The notes beneath the pieces are model-generated. The model had not been told where the DNA came from, made no database searches, and was given only the letters and a program-made list of their open reading frames with translations. DNA of 64,000 nucleotides from Emticicia agri. GTDB lineage: Bacteria > Bacteroidota > Bacteroidia > Cytophagales > Spirosomataceae. Shown here one piece after another: positions 60,865 to 64,000 of the stretch. Made by a program: the position numbers and the translations under genes. Within the stretch, counting starts at the first letter, position 1; every line of letters starts with the position of its first letter. The stretch spans positions 1-64,000 of the forward strand of contig NZ_SEWF01000025.1 of the NCBI RefSeq assembly GCF_004168285.1. The letters are read 5' to 3'.

Positions 60865-63042
60865 GTGCAGAAACTATCCGTAATTATACTCTTTTTAATC
60901 ATCACGGCAGGGTGTTCACAGTTTACCAATTCGCCTACCAGTAAGGCGTGGCATAATACGAACGCCTATTTTAACTCCCTGATTATTGCCCGCGAAAACA
61001 TGAAAGAGGCAGACAAGCAATTGTTTGCAACCCGTGAAGAAAATTACAGTGCCTTAATGCCGATTCTGTTGCCTATGGACTCTGTGAAAGCCCAGGCGGT
61101 AGCTACCAATCTGAAAGAAGTTATTGAGAAAACCTCTCTTATTGCCGAAAGACATTCAAACTCAAGATATTTATCAGAAGCCTATATTCTTTTAGGTAAA
61201 GCCCGTCTGATGAAAGGCGACCAGATTAATGCTATTGAGGTATTCAAATATGTAAATACTACTACCAAAGACGAAACAGGCCGACACATGGCTCTCATCT
61301 GGCTGATGCGTTCTTATACCGAGCAGAAAGACTTTGAAACAGCATTGAAAGTATCAGAAGTAATCAGAACGCTTGATTTAAACAAAGCCAATACCCGAGA
61401 TTTTTATCTGACCAAAGCCTATTTACACCAGAGAAGAGGAGAGTTTGCCACCTCAGCAGCCATTGCAGAAGAGGCACTGAAACTGATGTCTAAAAGTGAG
61501 CAGACCGCACGGGTACACTATGCAGTAGCACAGATGTATGATTTGATAGACCAATCAGGAAAAGCATTACCACATTATTTAGCCGTTGCCAAAAACCGAC
61601 CTAACTACGACATGGAGTTTTATTCTCGTATGAATGCCCTGCTTGGTGAAGCAGTGGTGCGTAGAGGGAGTACGGCAGGTGTGCAGGAGAATTTCAGAAA
61701 AATGTTGCTTGACCGCAAAAATGCAGATTTAAAGGACAAGATTTACTATACAATGGGTAATCTGGAAGCTAAAAAAGAGAATTACCCAAAAGCGATTGAA
61801 TACTATAATGCTTCGCTAAGAAATTCGACAGGTAATGCCGCACAGAATGCCTATACCTATCTGGAATTAGCCGAATTGCATTATAACAAACTGGTAAGAT
61901 ATGATTTAGCAAGTCTGTATTATGATAGCACACTTACAGCCTTGCCCAAGAATTCGCCTGATTATGAGCGAATCTCAAGAAGAGCTTTATCTTTAAGTGA
62001 TTTTGTAAAATACCAGCGTGTATTAACGTTAGAAGACAGTTTGCAACGGCTGGCGGCTATGAATCCGGCGGCTTTAGATAAGGCTCTGGAAAAATCTATT
62101 CAGCAAAAAGAAGAGGAAGCTAAAAAAGCACAGGAATTAGCCGAACAGATAGCCCGAAAAAACAACAATGTAGCCGTAGAAAGACTATCAGATAAAGACG
62201 AAACTTTTAAAAGATGGGAACTGTATGATCCTGTGGTAATAGCTAAAAATAAAAGCGATTTTCAACAGATATGGGGTAGCAGACCGTTAGAAGACGACTG
62301 GCGCAGAAAAGACAAAGAGGCAGGTTCAATCAGTTTCAGAGTAGAGCGGGGCGTGGCAGGTAATGAAACTGCGCCAACCAATGGTGCCAGCCGCCAGGAA
62401 GTTGCCCAACAGAAAGCAGATGCAGCAGCCAAAGAATTAGAAGCCAAGAAAAAAGAGCTATATGCCAGGATTCCGACAAGCCCTGAAAAACTGGTTGCTT
62501 CTCAGCGCAAACAGGAAGAAGCCTATTATCAGTTAGGTAAAATATACAAATTCCAGTTTAACGAAACGGCTAATGCCATTGCCACTTTTAAAACCCTGTT
62601 ATCAAAATTCCCGAAAACGGTGCATGAAGCTGAGGTATTGTATTTACTGGCACTGAGCTCTGATAATCAGGAAACCAGTCCTTACCGTGCGACTTTGCTC
62701 AGCAAATTTCCGGCATCCACTTACGCAAGGCAATTAATCAGAGGCAATGTAAGTATCACAAGCGATACCGAATCAAAAGCACAGGTGGTATATTCGCAGG
62801 CATTTAATTTATATAGTAACGACAGTTACCAGTCGGCACTTAAAATGGCAGAAGATGGGTTGATAACCTATACAGGTACCAGTATTGAAGACAAATTTGC
62901 CATGTTGCGCATTATATTACTGGCTAAGACGGGGCAAAGAGAGGTCTATCAGCAGGCATTGAACGAATTTATTCAGGGGTATCCCTCAAGTAATCTTATG
63001 CCAAAAGCTAAAGAATTGATGGCTGTTTTAGAGAAGAAATAA
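60865..63042 (+). CDS. T9SS-associated TPR lipoprotein PorW/SprE-like
   Basis: 725 residues from a GTG start at 60865, the only start that keeps the lipoprotein signal (lipobox ITAGCSQ); an in-frame stop lies 60 nt upstream. TPR repeats fill about 90-380 and 520-720, separated by a charged helical segment (KSIQQKEEEAKKAQELAEQIARK). SprE/PorW proteins are outer-membrane-linked parts of the type IX secretion system, needed for export of cargo such as the sorting-domain proteins in this window. It lies upstream of a symporter gene set. Confidence 0.82.
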   Translation: MQKLSVIILFLIITAGCSQFTNSPTSKAWHNTNAYFNSLIIARENMKEADKQLFATREENYSALMPILLPMDSVKAQAVATNLKEVIEKTSLIAERHSNSRYLSEAYILLGKARLMKGDQINAIEVFKYVNTTTKDETGRHMALIWLMRSYTEQKDFETALKVSEVIRTLDLNKANTRDFYLTKAYLHQRRGEFATSAAIAEEALKLMSKSEQTARVHYAVAQMYDLIDQSGKALPHYLAVAKNRPNYDMEFYSRMNALLGEAVVRRGSTAGVQENFRKMLLDRKNADLKDKIYYTMGNLEAKKENYPKAIEYYNASLRNSTGNAAQNAYTYLELAELHYNKLVRYDLASLYYDSTLTALPKNSPDYERISRRALSLSDFVKYQRVLTLEDSLQRLAAMNPAALDKALEKSIQQKEEEAKKAQELAEQIARKNNNVAVERLSDKDETFKRWELYDPVVIAKNKSDFQQIWGSRPLEDDWRRKDKEAGSISFRVERGVAGNETAPTNGASRQEVAQQKADAAAKELEAKKKELYARIPTSPEKLVASQRKQEEAYYQLGKIYKFQFNETANAIATFKTLLSKFPKTVHEAEVLYLLALSSDNQETSPYRATLLSKFPASTYARQLIRGNVSITSDTESKAQVVYSQAFNLYSNDSYQSALKMAEDGLITYTGTSIEDKFAMLRIILLAKTGQREVYQQALNEFIQGYPSSNLMPKAKELMAVLEKK

Positions 63043-63282
63043 AGGTTACTGAATTATTTTCTTACTTTTAAAACGACCTGCATGGTATCTGAAAGGGTCT
63101 ACTAAAATAAAAGTTTCGTCTATTGACAGTACAAATATCTTCCTATATAACTGATATTAGTAAGATGTTCCCTCGAAACCTAATGATAAATAAAATATGG
63201 TTTTGGGCATAAATGATTATTGAAGCCTGAAAAATTGCTATTAGGCAATTAAATAAAACATCTATATCACCTTTAATAAATT

Positions 63283-63432
63283 ATGACTAAGCCTAAAAAA
63301 ACTACCCCTGTTGAAGAGGATAGTGAGCAAGCTCCTATTCTTGGTACCTGGCGAAACGTATATGCCTTAGTTGCCGGAGCCTTGCTTATTACAATTATCC
63401 TTTTCTACCTTTTCACCCTCTATTTTGCATGA
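63283..63432 (+). CDS. Small single-pass membrane protein upstream of SSS transporter
   Basis: 49 residues: a short polar N-terminus (MTKPKKTTPVEEDSEQAP) and one membrane helix (VYALVAGALLITIILFYLFTLYF). Its stop overlaps the start of the symporter gene (ATGA), so the two are translationally coupled. Such small proteins are often found in front of sodium:solute symporters and may act as accessory subunits. Inferred from context. Confidence 0.7.
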   Translation: MTKPKKTTPVEEDSEQAPILGTWRNVYALVAGALLITIILFYLFTLYFA

Positions 63433-64000
63433 GCAACCTCGACTGGATTCTTCTTACGGTTACCCTTCTGATTATCATTGTATATGGTGTCTATAAAAGC
63501 CATCGGGATAAGGATATTGACGGCTATCTTTTAGGCAACCAATCATTGCCCTGGTATCATGTGGGGCTTTCTGTAATGGCTACTCAGGCAAGTGCCATTA
63601 CATTTTTATCAACCACAGGACAGGGCTTCGACGATGGTATGCGCTTTGTGCAGTTCTATTTCGGCTTACCTTTAGCCATGATAGTGCTTTGCATTACATT
63701 CATTCCGATTTTTCACCGATTAAAAGTATATACGGCCTACGAATATCTCGAACACCGTTTTGATGGTAAAGTACGTATTTTCACGGCTTTCCTGTTTTTA
63801 CTACAACGTAGCCTTTCTACCGGAATTTCTATCTATGCCCCTTCTATTATTCTATCCACTATTTTTGGATGGGATATTTTCTGGACAAATATCATTATGG
63901 GTGGGCTGGTACTTACCTATACCGTAATAGGTGGTACTAAAGCTATCTCCTATACTCACGTGCAGCAGATGCTGGTTATTACAGTAGCCATGTTTTTAGC
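63429..64000 (+). CDS. Sodium:solute symporter family protein (partial)
   Basis: The frame starts at the overlapping ATG and continues beyond the window edge; about 190 residues visible with five or more helices. SSS family features: KDIDGYLLGNQSLPWYHVGLSVMATQASAITFLSTTGQGFDDG and RLKVYTAYEYLEHRFDGKVR. Predicted to import a sugar or similar solute with sodium. Substrate not determinable from this part. Confidence 0.9.
   Translation, partial: MSNLDWILLTVTLLIIIVYGVYKSHRDKDIDGYLLGNQSLPWYHVGLSVMATQASAITFLSTTGQGFDDGMRFVQFYFGLPLAMIVLCITFIPIFHRLKVYTAYEYLEHRFDGKVRIFTAFLFLLQRSLSTGISIYAPSIILSTIFGWDIFWTNIIMGGLVLTYTVIGGTKAISYTHVQQMLVITVAMFL

Overview
This 64 kb window is chromosomal DNA of a low-to-middle GC Bacteroidota, most likely order Cytophagales (Spirosomaceae or a close relative). 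Supporting signs are type IX secretion hallmarks (a PorW/SprE-like TPR lipoprotein, a type A sorting domain, a CHU_C/type B sorting domain and a GCX-type C-terminus), TAnnTTTG-style promoters, absence of clear Shine-Dalgarno sequences, and families such as DUF1080, PmdH, GH106, DUF4920 and coaX-OMP-lptC. No species can be named from the sequence alone.

Layout. 1-1.7 kb: one end of an IS1-family insertion sequence with a frameshifted transposase, a 3' tRNA-Gly fragment and two small genes. 1.8-4.1 kb: hypothetical membrane protein, small lipoprotein, and an ECF sigma factor overlapping a membrane protein. 4.5-11.6 kb: lipoprotein serine hydrolase, PQQ-type sugar dehydrogenase, DUF1080 protein and a cupredoxin-PmdH-HEAT fusion (secreted sugar oxidation). 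11.7-14.3 kb: DUF3037/HipA-like kinase pair, TatD hydrolase, ElaA-type acetyltransferase. 14.3-21 kb: secreted CotH, a nuclease and a GH106 rhamnosidase. 22-27.5 kb: O-antigen ligase-like protein, GCX surface protein, LytTR and LuxR-type regulators. 27.8-31.4 kb: tcdA-coaX-OMP-lptC operon. 31.5-35.7 kb: small membrane proteins, Gfo/Idh/MocA oxidoreductase, DUF3820, SDR. 35.7-40.1 kb and 48-49.2 kb: a dispersed family of exported fibre-like proteins. 40.1-48 kb: DUF1398, beta-propeller, TlpA-like protein, M1 peptidase, ABC exporter. 49-64 kb: histidine kinases, amidohydrolase, DUF4920, a large T9SS cargo protein, MBL hydrolase, patatin, PorW and the start of a sodium:solute symporter with a small partner gene.

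The main discovery is a small regulon. Four promoters (35747, 36697, 37984, 47907) carry the same 24-bp block containing the palindrome ATCACGG-N4-CCGTGAT. In all four its last T starts a -33 TTG, followed after exactly 20 nt by a -7-like box (A-n-A-TTTG). Each drives a secreted fibre-like protein; three of the five genes in the family end in a domain resembling H-type lectins, with decapeptide GVxGxS repeats of variable number in the stalk. This looks like a co-regulated set of surface adhesins or glycan-binding fibres under one unidentified dimeric regulator.

The window also has several families of palindromic intergenic repeats (MITE/REP-like), some present two or three times. One family sits about 40 bp upstream of start codons at both of its sites. 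A one-base frame disruption separates a convincing signal peptide from the TlpA-like gene at 41.5-43 kb.
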